Assembly (NCBI GenBank): GCA_016194985.1
Contig: JACQAK010000039.1
Coordinates: 1-64,000, forward strand
Reading direction: 5' to 3'
DNA: 64,000 nucleotides
Origin: Bacteroidota bacterium
GTDB taxonomy: Bacteria > Bacteroidota > Bacteroidia > B-17B0 > Aurantibacillaceae
The first letter of the stretch is position 1, and the number at the start of each line of letters is the position of its first letter. Position numbers and translations under genes: made by a program. This document shows positions 11,319 to 21,473 of the stretch, one piece after another. The notes under the pieces were generated by a model, which saw only the letters and a program-made list of their open reading frames with translations, did not search any database and was not told where the DNA came from.

Positions 11319-12934
11319 TTAATGTCCACCACCATCATGTTCGCCATCAGCTAATGGTACAGTTTGAGGGATGAAATCATGCTCAGCACCCGGCTTGCTA
11401 TAATCGTAAGCCCAACGGTGAACTACAGGTAACGGACCAGGCCAGTTACCATGAATATTGGCCATAGGAGTTGTCCACTCTAATGTATTTGAATTCCAAG
11501 GATTTTGAGGAGCTTTTTCTCCACGGAAAATACTATAGAAGAAATTGAAGATAAAAATAAATTGTGCTAATGCAGCAAGAATAGCAAACACGGTTACAAT
11601 CTCATTAATATCTACTAAGTTATCAAACATTGGGAAAGCACTGTTGGTGTAGTAGCGACGAGGAACGCCGGCTAATCCTAAGAAGTGCATTGGGAAGAAT
11701 ACGCCATAAGCACACACAAATGTTACCCAGAAATGTAAGTATCCTAATTTTTTGTTCATCATACGTAAGAACATTTTCGGGAACCAGTGGTATACACCGG
11801 CAAACATACCGAAGATAGCACTTAAGCCCATTACAATGTGGAAGTGAGCTACCACGAAGTAAGTATCATGTACGTTGATATCTAATGTAGAATCTGCTAA
11901 GATAATACCTGTTACACCACCTGTTACGAAAGAAGAAACTAAACCAATAGAGAATAACATAGCCGGTGTATATTGGATGTTACCTTTCCATAAAGTTGTA
12001 ATGTAGTTGAACGCTTTTACGGCAGAAGGAATAGCAATTAATAATGTAGTAAATACGAATACAGATCCTAAGAATGGATTCATACCGGTTAAGAACATGT
12101 GATGACCCCAAACGATGAAGGATAAGAAACCGATTGCTAACATTGATCCAATCATCGCTCTGTAACCAAAGATTGGTTTACGGGAGTTAGTAGAAATAAT
12201 TTCAGAGGTAATACCTAAAGCAGGTAATAATACGATATATACTTCAGGGTGACCTAAGAACCAGAATAAGTGTTCAAATAATACAGGGCTACCACCAACG
12301 TTATCTAACGGGCTAATAATGAAGACACAACGAATAAAGTCATAGAAATTAACCACATGGTCATCCCTAATTTTGAACCAGGCATTGCTTCAGGTAATGC
12401 AGACAGAGGAGGGTAGATTGTCCATCCACCAGATGCAGGACCATTTTCAGTATATAAAGACGCTAACATGATCACACTTGATAAGAAGAAGAACCAGTAT
12501 GATAACATGTTTAAGAATCCTGATGCCATATCGCGGGCACCTACTTGGTAAGGAATTAATAAGTTAGCGAAAGTACCGCTTAATCCACCGGTTAATACAA
12601 AGAATACCATGATGGTACCATGAATAGTAACCAAAGCCAAATACATATTTGGATCAAGAATACCATCTTTACCCCATTTATCGCCAAGGATAGCGTTAAT
12701 GAAACCGAATTTCTCACCCGGCCATGCTAACTGCATACGGAAAATGATAGACATCGTCATTGCAATTACAGCCATGATGATAGCGGTAATCAAAAACTGA
12801 CGTGAGATCATTTTGTGATCCATACTAAAGATGTATTTACTCACAAAACTTTCATGGTGTTCATCATCATGATCGTGTGCGTGACCGTGGTGACCTGCGT
12901 GTTCTGTTAAATCTGCTGAATGTGCGTGTGACAT
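11319..12934 (-). pseudogene. ctaD: Cytochrome c oxidase subunit I, disrupted: internal deletion with frame change near 12305-12325
   Basis: 12934..12305 encodes the N-terminal part (ending GMTMWLISMTLFVVSSLL-AR*); 12356..11319 encodes the C-terminal part (GGSPVLFEHLFWFLGHPEVYIVLLPALGITSE...HDTYFVVAHFHIVMG). The two are in different frames and the segment normally between them is absent. Confidence 0.9.
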
Positions 12935-12971
12935 ATGATATGCTTTAATTTAAGTACTACAATTTTTTTAT

Positions 12972-14009
12972 TTATTCTGCTTTTGCGGCTAATGTTTTTA
13001 CTGCTTTTTGTTTTGCTAACCAAGCGTTGTAATCTTTTTCGCTTTCTACAACAATGATCATTCCCATATTGTAGTGAGATGAACCACAAATTTTATTACA
13101 TACTAATTGGTAATCAAACTCAACAGGTTCTTCTCCTTTTTTAGCACGAACCTCATTGATACCTGCCATTAACTGAATCACGTAAGGATCTTTACGCATT
13201 TCTGCAGTTGTTTTATTAGGCGTAAATTTAAACTCAGTTACCATACCCGGCACACAGTTCATTTGAGCGCGGAAGTGAGGCATGTATGCAGAGTGAATCA
13301 CATCACGTGAACGCATTTTAAATTGAATTTCTTTTCCTACCGGAATGTGGAATTCATTTTTTACAATAATATCATCATAACCTGTAGCGTCTAATGTATC
13401 CAAGCCAACAGAGTTTCCTCCATCAATCTGACGGTAATCAGTAGACCCTAAGGTTTTGTCTTTCCCAGCATAACGGGCTGTCCAGTCAAATTGTTTAGCG
13501 TATAATTCAATTGTTATTTTATCAGGGTTTGCGTTTCTTGAAGTAATTTCATTCCAGTATTTTAAACCAAAAATAATGATGAAAGCTAAAACCACAGCAG
13601 GAACAATTGTCCAAAGCATTTCTAAGCGGTTATCATGAGCTAAGAATGTAGCTTTTGTATCTTTTGTTCCACGGTATTTATATGAGAAATAAAATAATAC
13701 GGCATTGGTTAACACAAATACAAATGAAATTAAATAGATATTATAATCCCATAATGTATCTATTTTTAATCCATGAACAGAGGCTGCTCCCGGTAAAGAG
13801 TTATCACCCCAACGATTTATTTGCCAAAAGAAAAAAGCAAGAAAAGCAAATCCAAAAAGCAACATGGCTCTTCCGTTGAATGCATTATCACTGTCGCTAA
13901 CCGACCACTCATTACCTTTCTTAAATTGGCGTGATAGTTCAACAACACGCATTAATTGGTGGACAGCGATGATTAAAAGTACAAGTCCGATTAAGATTAA
14001 CAATTTCAT
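12972..14009 (-). CDS. ctaC: Cytochrome c oxidase subunit II
   Basis: DVIHSAYMPHFRAQMNCVPGM and CuA site CNKICGSSHYNMGM. Confidence 0.95.
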   Translation of the reverse strand: MKLLILIGLVLLIIAVHQLMRVVELSRQFKKGNEWSVSDSDNAFNGRAMLLFGFAFLAFFFWQINRWGDNSLPGAASVHGLKIDTLWDYNIYLISFVFVLTNAVLFYFSYKYRGTKDTKATFLAHDNRLEMLWTIVPAVVLAFIIIFGLKYWNEITSRNANPDKITIELYAKQFDWTARYAGKDKTLGSTDYRQIDGGNSVGLDTLDATGYDDIIVKNEFHIPVGKEIQFKMRSRDVIHSAYMPHFRAQMNCVPGMVTEFKFTPNKTTAEMRKDPYVIQLMAGINEVRAKKGEEPVEFDYQLVCNKICGSSHYNMGMIIVVESEKDYNAWLAKQKAVKTLAAKAE

Positions 14010-14119
14010 ATCTCGTTTTTATTTTTTTAGTTGTCTTGTGATTTAGCTGGTTTAAAGAGAACCTACTATTTCACATCAAATAATTTTACAGTTCTTTGTT
14101 TGAATTCTTTGTTTAACAA

Positions 14120-15352
14120 TTAGTAAGAGTGGTGAGCACTTTCTTCCAGGAATGGGTGATTTTTTACCATTAAAGGACGTTTAGAAAGATTGGTTAACAC
14201 TACATACATAAATACACCCAAGAAAAACAAGAAGTTACCTAATTCCATCCAGCTTAATCCTGTCCAGTGGTGACCAACTGTTCCAGGCATTACCACCATA
14301 ATGATATCTAAATAATGTCCGATGAAAATAATAACACCTACAAAGATCAGGAAGAAATAATTTCTTTTTGAATCGCGGCTCATTAACATGATCATTGGGA
14401 AGGCAAAGTTGACAAATAATACAGTCCACATTAAGGCTTTATAAGATTCCCAACGTGTTTGGAAATACACAACCTCTTCCGGAATATCAGCATACCAAAT
14501 TAACATGAATTGAGAGAAGTATAAGTATGTCCATAAGAAAGAGATAGCAAACATCCATTTACCGATATCATGAACAGTACTTTCAGTTACAAACTCGAGG
14601 TAACCTAATTTTTTTAACCAAACGATTAAGATTGTTACAGTAATCATAGCACTAACCCACATACCAGAGAAGATATACCAACCCATCATGGTAGAGAACC
14701 AGTGTGTATCAATACTCATGATCCAATCCCAGGCAGATGTAGAAGATGTTACAGCAAAAACCACCATGAACCAAGCGCTTAATTTCACATTTTTCCAGTG
14801 GAATCCTTTTGCTTCTTCGTGTCCTAAAGCGTCAGCATCTATAGAGTTTTTACGTAATTTCCAGGTAAACATAACCCATGCTACCATGTATAAAAGAGTA
14901 CGAATCCACCAAAACACACCAAAGTAACCAATTTTACCGGCAATTACTTTATCGTAGTTTTCAGAACCTTCTGTAGCAACACCTTCTGTCATCCATGGAT
15001 AAATAGCGTGCACATGAATTTGTCCTAAAATAAATACTAATAATAAGAAAGATAAACCAACAGGTAGATACCAGCTAACGGCTTCAATAATTCTTTTGAT
15101 AGTAGTTGCCCAACCTGCTTCTGCAGCATATTGCAATCCTAAGAAGAAAGCAGCTCCTAAAGCAATAGCCATAAAAAAGAATGATCCTGCAAACACATTT
15201 GCCCAGGCACGTGTTTGGTGATAATGATGATCATCAGGTTGTTTATCAAACATAAACATACAGATGATGGATACTAAACCAACAGCCATCAAGATATATG
15301 ATGTCATTTTAGCTTTAGCGGGTACTACGAAATTTAATTTATCAGTGTTCAT
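14120..15352 (-). CDS. actF: Alternative Complex III quinol:cytochrome c oxidoreductase membrane subunit ActF
   Basis: Multi-pass membrane protein in act operon order; HAIYPWMTEG, SAWDWIMSIDTHWFSTMMGWYIFSG motifs. Confidence 0.9.
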   Translation of the reverse strand: MNTDKLNFVVPAKAKMTSYILMAVGLVSIICMFMFDKQPDDHHYHQTRAWANVFAGSFFFMAIALGAAFFLGLQYAAEAGWATTIKRIIEAVSWYLPVGLSFLLLVFILGQIHVHAIYPWMTEGVATEGSENYDKVIAGKIGYFGVFWWIRTLLYMVAWVMFTWKLRKNSIDADALGHEEAKGFHWKNVKLSAWFMVVFAVTSSTSAWDWIMSIDTHWFSTMMGWYIFSGMWVSAMITVTILIVWLKKLGYLEFVTESTVHDIGKWMFAISFLWTYLYFSQFMLIWYADIPEEVVYFQTRWESYKALMWTVLFVNFAFPMIMLMSRDSKRNYFFLIFVGVIIFIGHYLDIIMVVMPGTVGHHWTGLSWMELGNFLFFLGVFMYVVLTNLSKRPLMVKNHPFLEESAHHSY

Positions 15353-15390
15353 ATTAAAAAATTCTGTCGTATTTAAAAATTCGTTCTTAA

Positions 15391-16035
15391 TTAATGTTTT
15401 GCTGGTTCAACGGTAGCGGTAACTGCTGCTGCTTTTGCTGTACTATCAACAGCTACAGTTTTTGGTCCTTGTAATTTTTGTACATAATACACTAATTTCC
15501 AACGTTCTTCCTGAGTAAGCTGACTAGCATGAGAACCCATTGAGTTTTTACCGTAAGTAATAGAATGGAAAATTTTTCCTTCCGGTAAATTTTTCAAAGC
15601 TCCGTTATATGCCGGTGGAGGCCCAGGTAATTTTAAACCAACTTTTCCGTCTCCTGCACCTGTAGCACCATGACAGTGTACACAAAATTTACCAAATAAC
15701 ACTTCTCCTTCTTTTTCAACAGCTTCTGAGTAAACAATAGGATTTTTTAAATATAATCCGGCTTGCTCATACCCTTCAGGAGTATTAGGATAAACATAAG
15801 GCATATATCCTCTTGCAATAGTTCCGGCAACAGGTAGCATCGCGTTATCTAAAGTATCGCCATTAATAACGTGGGTTCCATAGTATTCTACAGATGGGGA
15901 ACGATACATATCCGGCATAAATTCAAAACCAGGACTGTTCGCGTCTTTTTTACCACATGATGTAAAACCTGCAACTAACATAACTGCAAACGTTCCGCAA
16001 GCTACTAGTTTAAGATTTTTGTATGATAAGTTCAT
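15391..16035 (-). CDS. actE: Alternative Complex III monoheme cytochrome c subunit ActE
   Basis: Lipoprotein-like signal (FTSCGKK), DMYRSPSVEYY, single CVHCH heme motif, operon position. Confidence 0.88.
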   Translation of the reverse strand: MNLSYKNLKLVACGTFAVMLVAGFTSCGKKDANSPGFEFMPDMYRSPSVEYYGTHVINGDTLDNAMLPVAGTIARGYMPYVYPNTPEGYEQAGLYLKNPIVYSEAVEKEGEVLFGKFCVHCHGATGAGDGKVGLKLPGPPPAYNGALKNLPEGKIFHSITYGKNSMGSHASQLTQEERWKLVYYVQKLQGPKTVAVDSTAKAAAVTATVEPAKH

Positions 16036-16053
16036 ATCGTTGTGTTTATCTAA

Positions 16054-16602
16054 TTAATATTTTGGTTCAATTGTAATAGTGCCTTTGTAGTTTACTTCTT
16101 CAGCACCTGTAGCGCGTAAAATCTCATCAGCTTTTTTAGATTGCTCATCGTTTAACTCTAAATAAATCATGAATTTATCGTCAGTTGTACGAGGATCAGG
16201 ATTTTTAGCTTTAGCACCCGGTACTAACCAGCAACGTAATAAATACGTTAATGACATACCATGAGCAGCACAAAACACTGTTGATTCAAATGAAATTGGA
16301 ATGAATGCCGGAATGTTTGAATAGTAATTCCAGTTTGGTTTACCACCGATATCATTCGGCCAGTCATGAATCATCATATACCACATCATTAATGTAGCTA
16401 ATGATAACCCGGTAATACCATAGATAAATGCACAAATAGCGATACGTGTGCGAGGTACACCAACAATTGGGTCTATCCCGTGAACAGGAAATGGAGTAAA
16501 TACATCTTTAATACGGATACCTGATGCACGCAATTTTGAGCATGCCTCTAATAAAGGTACTTCGTCTGAATAGATGCCGTGTATAATTTGTTTAGTTGCC
16601 AT
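16054..16602 (-). CDS. actD: Alternative Complex III subunit ActD (DUF3341)
   Basis: VFTPFPVHGIDPIVGV...AFIYGITGL, HDWPNDIGGKPNWNY; operon position. Confidence 0.9.
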   Translation of the reverse strand: MATKQIIHGIYSDEVPLLEACSKLRASGIRIKDVFTPFPVHGIDPIVGVPRTRIAICAFIYGITGLSLATLMMWYMMIHDWPNDIGGKPNWNYYSNIPAFIPISFESTVFCAAHGMSLTYLLRCWLVPGAKAKNPDPRTTDDKFMIYLELNDEQSKKADEILRATGAEEVNYKGTITIEPKY

Positions 16603-16637
16603 ATTATTATTTCTAATATCTTAATTCTAAATCGTTA

Positions 16638-18026
16638 TTAGTGATGAGCGTGATTTGCTGCTAATTTTTTATGTTCTTCTCCGGAAGATTTCAGGATTGA
16701 TTTTAACTCAGCCTGAGCAATTACCGGGAATGTACGTGAATACAATAAGAACAGGGTGAAGAACATTCCAATGGTACCAACAAAGATACCCACATCAATA
16801 AAAGTTGGAGTGTATGAGTTCCAGGTAGATGGTAAATACGTACGACATAATGTTGGAACGATAATTACAAAACGCTCAAACCACATACCGATATTTACTA
16901 CAATAGATAATACGAATGTGAAAGGAATGCTGGTACGTAATTTTTTGAACCAGAATAATTGAGGAGAGATAACGTTGCAGGTCATCATACACCAGTATGC
17001 CCATGCCATTGGACCAGTTGCTCTGTTTAAGAATGCATATTGTTCCCATTCAACACCAGAATACCACGCAACAAATAACTCAGTTAAGTAAGCCACACCT
17101 ACAATAGAACCTGTAACGATAATTACAATGTTCATGTATTCGATGTGTTTAATGGTTAAGTAAGCTTCTAATTTGTAAACTTTACGAACGATGATCATTA
17201 ACGTTAATACCATGGCGAATCCTGAGAATACCGCACCGGATACGAAGTATGGAGGGAAGATGGTTGTATGCCAACCCGGAACTACAGAAGTAGCAAAGTC
17301 AAAGGATACGATAGAGTGAACGGAGAATACTAACGGAGTTGATAAACCTGCTAATACTAAGGATACTTCTTCGAAACGAGACCAGTGACGAACAGATCCA
17401 CCCCAGCCAAATGATAATAAAGCATATGCTTTTTTCATTCTTGGTTTAACTACTCTGTCGCGAATCATGGCAAAATCAGGAATTAAACCGATATACCAGA
17501 ACACGATAGATACAGTAGCATAGGTTGATACCGCAAATACGTCCCATAATAGCGGAGAGTTAAAGTTAGGCCATAAAGAACCAAATTGATTTGGCAAAGG
17601 GAATAACATATAATCTAACCAAGGACGACCAGTGTGTAAGGTTACGAAAATAGCCGCACACAATACCGCGAAGATAGTCATCGCCTCAGCAGAACGGTTA
17701 ATTGCCATACGCCATTTTTGACGGAATAATAATAATACGGCCGAGATCAATGTACCGGCGTGACCAATACCAATCCACCAAACGAAGTTAGTGATATCCC
17801 ATGCCCAGTCAACACCGTTGTTAGAACCCCAAGCTCCAATACCAACGCCAATAGTGTATGATAAACATCCGATACCCCACATGAAACCTAATACAGAGAT
17901 GGTAAATAAAATATACCATAATCTGTTTGCCTTACCTTCAATAGGTGCAATAATATCATCGGTGATGTTTCGGTAAGTTTTATTACCTAAGATCAAAGGC
18001 TCTCTTATCTGTGATTCTGCGTGCAT
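16638..18026 (-). CDS. actC: Alternative Complex III NrfD/PsrC-like membrane subunit ActC
   Basis: VDWAWDITNFVWWIGIGHAGTLISA; PLVFSVHSIVSFDFATSVVPGWHTTIFPPYFVSGA. Confidence 0.93.
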   Translation of the reverse strand: MHAESQIREPLILGNKTYRNITDDIIAPIEGKANRLWYILFTISVLGFMWGIGCLSYTIGVGIGAWGSNNGVDWAWDITNFVWWIGIGHAGTLISAVLLLFRQKWRMAINRSAEAMTIFAVLCAAIFVTLHTGRPWLDYMLFPLPNQFGSLWPNFNSPLLWDVFAVSTYATVSIVFWYIGLIPDFAMIRDRVVKPRMKKAYALLSFGWGGSVRHWSRFEEVSLVLAGLSTPLVFSVHSIVSFDFATSVVPGWHTTIFPPYFVSGAVFSGFAMVLTLMIIVRKVYKLEAYLTIKHIEYMNIVIIVTGSIVGVAYLTELFVAWYSGVEWEQYAFLNRATGPMAWAYWCMMTCNVISPQLFWFKKLRTSIPFTFVLSIVVNIGMWFERFVIIVPTLCRTYLPSTWNSYTPTFIDVGIFVGTIGMFFTLFLLYSRTFPVIAQAELKSILKSSGEEHKKLAANHAHH

Positions 18027-18069
18027 ATTATTTTAATTCAGAATTTATAATTTAATTTTTTACGATTTA

Positions 18070-21000
18070 TTATGAATGGTGTTCTTCTTTATGTCCTTCT
18101 TCAGCGTGAGCTGCAGGTTTTGCAGAAGCGTGCTCTCCATGATGAATAGGCTCTTCCTGATTTCTTACTTTTAATAAATAAGATACAGTTGGCTTGATAC
18201 CTACTTCTTCTAACAAGAAATAGTTTTTATCATCATTTCTCCAGGTGTTGATTGCAGAAGCTTCATCGTTAACGTCACCAAACATGATAGCGTTTGTAGG
18301 ACAAGCCTGTTGACAAGCTGTTTTGATAGAACCGTCTACGATTGGCATTTTAGCAGCTTTAGCTACCAGTTTACCAGCTTGTAAACGTTGTTGGCACATT
18401 GAACATTTTTCCATAACCCCACGAGAACGAACTACTACGTCTGGGTTTAATACCATACGTCCTAAGTCTTGTTGAGCTGGGTTAATGTCTGTGAACATTT
18501 CATTGGCATTGTAGTTGAACCAGTTGAAACGACGAACTTTGAAAGGACAGTTATTAGCGCAGTAACGGGTTCCGATACAACGGTTATAAGTCATCATGTT
18601 CAATCCTTCTGTACTGTGGCTGGTTGCTAATACCGGACAAACCGTTTCGCAAGGAGCGTGATTACAGTGCTGACACATCATTGGCTGGAAAGTTACCTTC
18701 GGATTTAAAGAAGGGTTTTCCATATCTAAATACATTTGTTTTGCACCTACATGTTCTTCATGAGCTTTTTCTCTGTTCATGTCAGATGTGTAGTAACGGT
18801 CAATTCTTAACCAGTGCATTTCACGTGTTTTACCAACTTCTTCTTTACCAACTACGTGTACGTTATTTTCTACTGTACAAGCTACAACGCAAGCCGCGCA
18901 GCCAATACAAGAAGTCATATCAATGGTTAATCCCCATTTGTTGTTCATGCGAGGATGTGCATCCCATAAATCAATTTCTTCAACCGGTTTTTTACCACCA
19001 CCGTGCATTGGTAACATGGCTGCCGGATTCCAAACTTCTTTTTCTTTGGTTTTATATTCGTTTAAAGAAACTTCTCTTAAGATGTACTCTTCACGACCCA
19101 TGATGGTATGGTGAATTTGAGTAGCTGCAAATTTATGTTCTTCAGCTGTTTTAGCAACCGCAACAGATAAGCTTACATTTTGTAAAGTATCGTTTGCAAC
19201 AGTTACAAATGGATAAGCGTTAACACCTACACCGTTAGCAACTTTCATACTTTCTGCAGAACGTCCGTAACCAACAGCTAAACCAATGGTTCCGGCTGTT
19301 TGTCCCGGTTGAGGGTATACAGGAACTTTAATCGTTACGCCATTAACCGTTAAGTCAACAACTGAACCAATAATATCCTGACGTTTCATTTCATTTAAAC
19401 CCAATGCAGTTACATCTGCCGGATTCATGGTAATGTAGTTATCCCAGGTTACTTTAGAAATAGGATCAGGTAACTCCATTAACCATGGATTATTACTTTG
19501 ATTTCCGTTTCCTAAACCAACTTTTTCGTAAACTACTAATTCGAACTGACCACCTTTTGCAGAAGTTGCAGCAGCGGCAGCTTTATTGTAATCAGGGTTT
19601 GGTAAAGAAGACACTACTTCGGTAGTAGCGGCAGCAGTATGATGTGCGGCAGCAGCCTCGTGATGAGCAACCGGAGCCTCAACGTGAGCTGTAGTATCTG
19701 CTACTGCTTCGTTGATAATAGCTGCTACACCGGCCATTAACGGCTTACCTGTAGAGTCTTTAGCCATTGGCGCGATTACGGCATCTTTCAATACAGATAC
19801 TTTTAATACACCATCGTGTAAAGTATGTGCCCAGAAAGAAGAGAAATCCAGGTATTTTCCTTGTTGAGGGAATACGTGATTGTTCCAGTAACCTTGTAAG
19901 TAAGATAAGTAATCAGATTTAATACCTGACCATTTTAATAGAGTGTCTTGTACCTGACGGGTTCCTTCATATCGAGGGGCCGCAAAGATTTGACGGATAG
20001 TTGGTTGTTGTAAAGAGTAATGACCGCGTTTTGGATTAGCATCACCCCAAGATTCCAGATAGTTATTATCAGGACAAACAAAATCAGCTAACTGAGATGT
20101 TTCGTCTAATGATTGAGAGAAAGAAACTTTTACAGCTGCTTTTTTATAAGCGTCTGCAAATTTTAAAGAAGCAGGTGCTGTATAAACAGGGTTACAGTTG
20201 TAGGTCATTAACACACCAACTTTACCTGCATTTAAATCAGCTACTAAGTCAATAAATTCTTTATCGTCGCCTTGTTTTAAATTGTAGTACATTTCAACAT
20301 CTACCGTTTTACCGTAGTTGTCTAACATTTTATTGATTCCGTTTACCAATGTTTGGCAAGCTTCATCGTTAAAACCACATACAACAATTGATTTTCCTTT
20401 ATTTTCTACTAATTCTTTTGCGGCTTTAGCAATTGCTTTTGCTGCATCAGGATTAGATACTTTAGCATCCGTTACTTTTGAGTTTCCGGTAGCGCCTGCT
20501 ACTTCATTAAATAAAGAAGCAATCACTTTACCATATTCAGAAGCTTTGATCATGTAACGCTCATCAGCGTTAGCACCAGTTAAAGATAAATTGGCTTCGA
20601 AATGGTAGTGTTTACTCATTTCTAAGTTCTCACGGTTTACTTTACGTGTTTTGCTGTATTGGTTAGCAAATTCGATAGGGTTTAACCATGTTCCAAGGAA
20701 ATCACAAGCTACACCAACAATGGTTTTTGCTTTAGAGAAATCATAAGAAGAAACAACAGATTTACCAAATACATTTTTATTAGCTTTAATCAACGCTGAA
20801 TAAGAAACAGCATCGTAAGTAACGTGTTTGGTGTTTGGATATTTAGCTGTAAATTCAGCAATAACAGCCTTAGTTGAAGGACTGATGATCGTAGAACTTA
20901 AGATAACGTTAGTTCCGGAAGTTAATGATTTTGCTACGGCATCATCTACATTTTTCCAGGTAGTTGGATTTCCTTTAGCTAACGGGCCGTTTAAACGGGC

Positions 21001-21438
21001 ACCATCATATAAACTTAAAACAGAAGATTGAACACGTGCACTTGTAGCACCATGGCTTACTTTTGATAAGTCGTTTCCTTCAATTTTAATAGGACGCCCT
21101 TCGCGAGTCTTTACTAAAACAGATGCGTAATCATGCCCATCATAAAATGTAGAGGCATAAAAGTTAGCAACACCTGGCGTTACCTCTTCCGGTTTTACAA
21201 CGTAAGGAATAGATTTGTTAACAGGTGTTTCGCAAGCTGCTAAAGCAACGGCTGCTGTGGAGAAGCCCATTACTTTTAAGAAATCTCTACGGCTTGTTCC
21301 TTTAGAATTGGCATCATCACCGGTAAGGAATTCTTCCATCGGTAAAGTTTCTGCGAACTCATTGTTTTTGCTTTGTAAAAAGTCTTCGCTGTTGTTTAGT
21401 TCAGGTAGGCCTTTCCAGTATTTTTTCGACATAGTCAT
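18070..21438 (-). CDS. actB: Alternative Complex III molybdopterin-like/iron-sulfur subunit ActB (TAT-variant signal)
   Basis: SRRDFLKVMGFSTAAVALAAC signal; ferredoxin clusters CIGCAACVVACTVENN, CQHCNHAPCETVCPV, CIGTRYCANNCPF, CSMCQQRL. Confidence 0.93.
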   Translation of the reverse strand: MTMSKKYWKGLPELNNSEDFLQSKNNEFAETLPMEEFLTGDDANSKGTSRRDFLKVMGFSTAAVALAACETPVNKSIPYVVKPEEVTPGVANFYASTFYDGHDYASVLVKTREGRPIKIEGNDLSKVSHGATSARVQSSVLSLYDGARLNGPLAKGNPTTWKNVDDAVAKSLTSGTNVILSSTIISPSTKAVIAEFTAKYPNTKHVTYDAVSYSALIKANKNVFGKSVVSSYDFSKAKTIVGVACDFLGTWLNPIEFANQYSKTRKVNRENLEMSKHYHFEANLSLTGANADERYMIKASEYGKVIASLFNEVAGATGNSKVTDAKVSNPDAAKAIAKAAKELVENKGKSIVVCGFNDEACQTLVNGINKMLDNYGKTVDVEMYYNLKQGDDKEFIDLVADLNAGKVGVLMTYNCNPVYTAPASLKFADAYKKAAVKVSFSQSLDETSQLADFVCPDNNYLESWGDANPKRGHYSLQQPTIRQIFAAPRYEGTRQVQDTLLKWSGIKSDYLSYLQGYWNNHVFPQQGKYLDFSSFWAHTLHDGVLKVSVLKDAVIAPMAKDSTGKPLMAGVAAIINEAVADTTAHVEAPVAHHEAAAAHHTAAATTEVVSSLPNPDYNKAAAAATSAKGGQFELVVYEKVGLGNGNQSNNPWLMELPDPISKVTWDNYITMNPADVTALGLNEMKRQDIIGSVVDLTVNGVTIKVPVYPQPGQTAGTIGLAVGYGRSAESMKVANGVGVNAYPFVTVANDTLQNVSLSVAVAKTAEEHKFAATQIHHTIMGREEYILREVSLNEYKTKEKEVWNPAAMLPMHGGGKKPVEEIDLWDAHPRMNNKWGLTIDMTSCIGCAACVVACTVENNVHVVGKEEVGKTREMHWLRIDRYYTSDMNREKAHEEHVGAKQMYLDMENPSLNPKVTFQPMMCQHCNHAPCETVCPVLATSHSTEGLNMMTYNRCIGTRYCANNCPFKVRRFNWFNYNANEMFTDINPAQQDLGRMVLNPDVVVRSRGVMEKCSMCQQRLQAGKLVAKAAKMPIVDGSIKTACQQACPTNAIMFGDVNDEASAINTWRNDDKNYFLLEEVGIKPTVSYLLKVRNQEEPIHHGEHASAKPAAHAEEGHKEEHHS

Positions 21439-21473
21439 CTGTGATATTTCTTGTAATTACCGGTTTCTAACAA

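Noticed and set aside
12305-12356. Programmed ribosomal frameshift in ctaD
   Set aside because: The conserved segment between the two halves is absent, so a frameshift alone would not yield a complete subunit I.
18624-19103. 159-aa ORF antisense to actB
   Set aside because: Lies fully opposite a strongly conserved ferredoxin-domain coding region; no recognisable features. Treated as spurious, as are the other antisense ORFs inside known genes.
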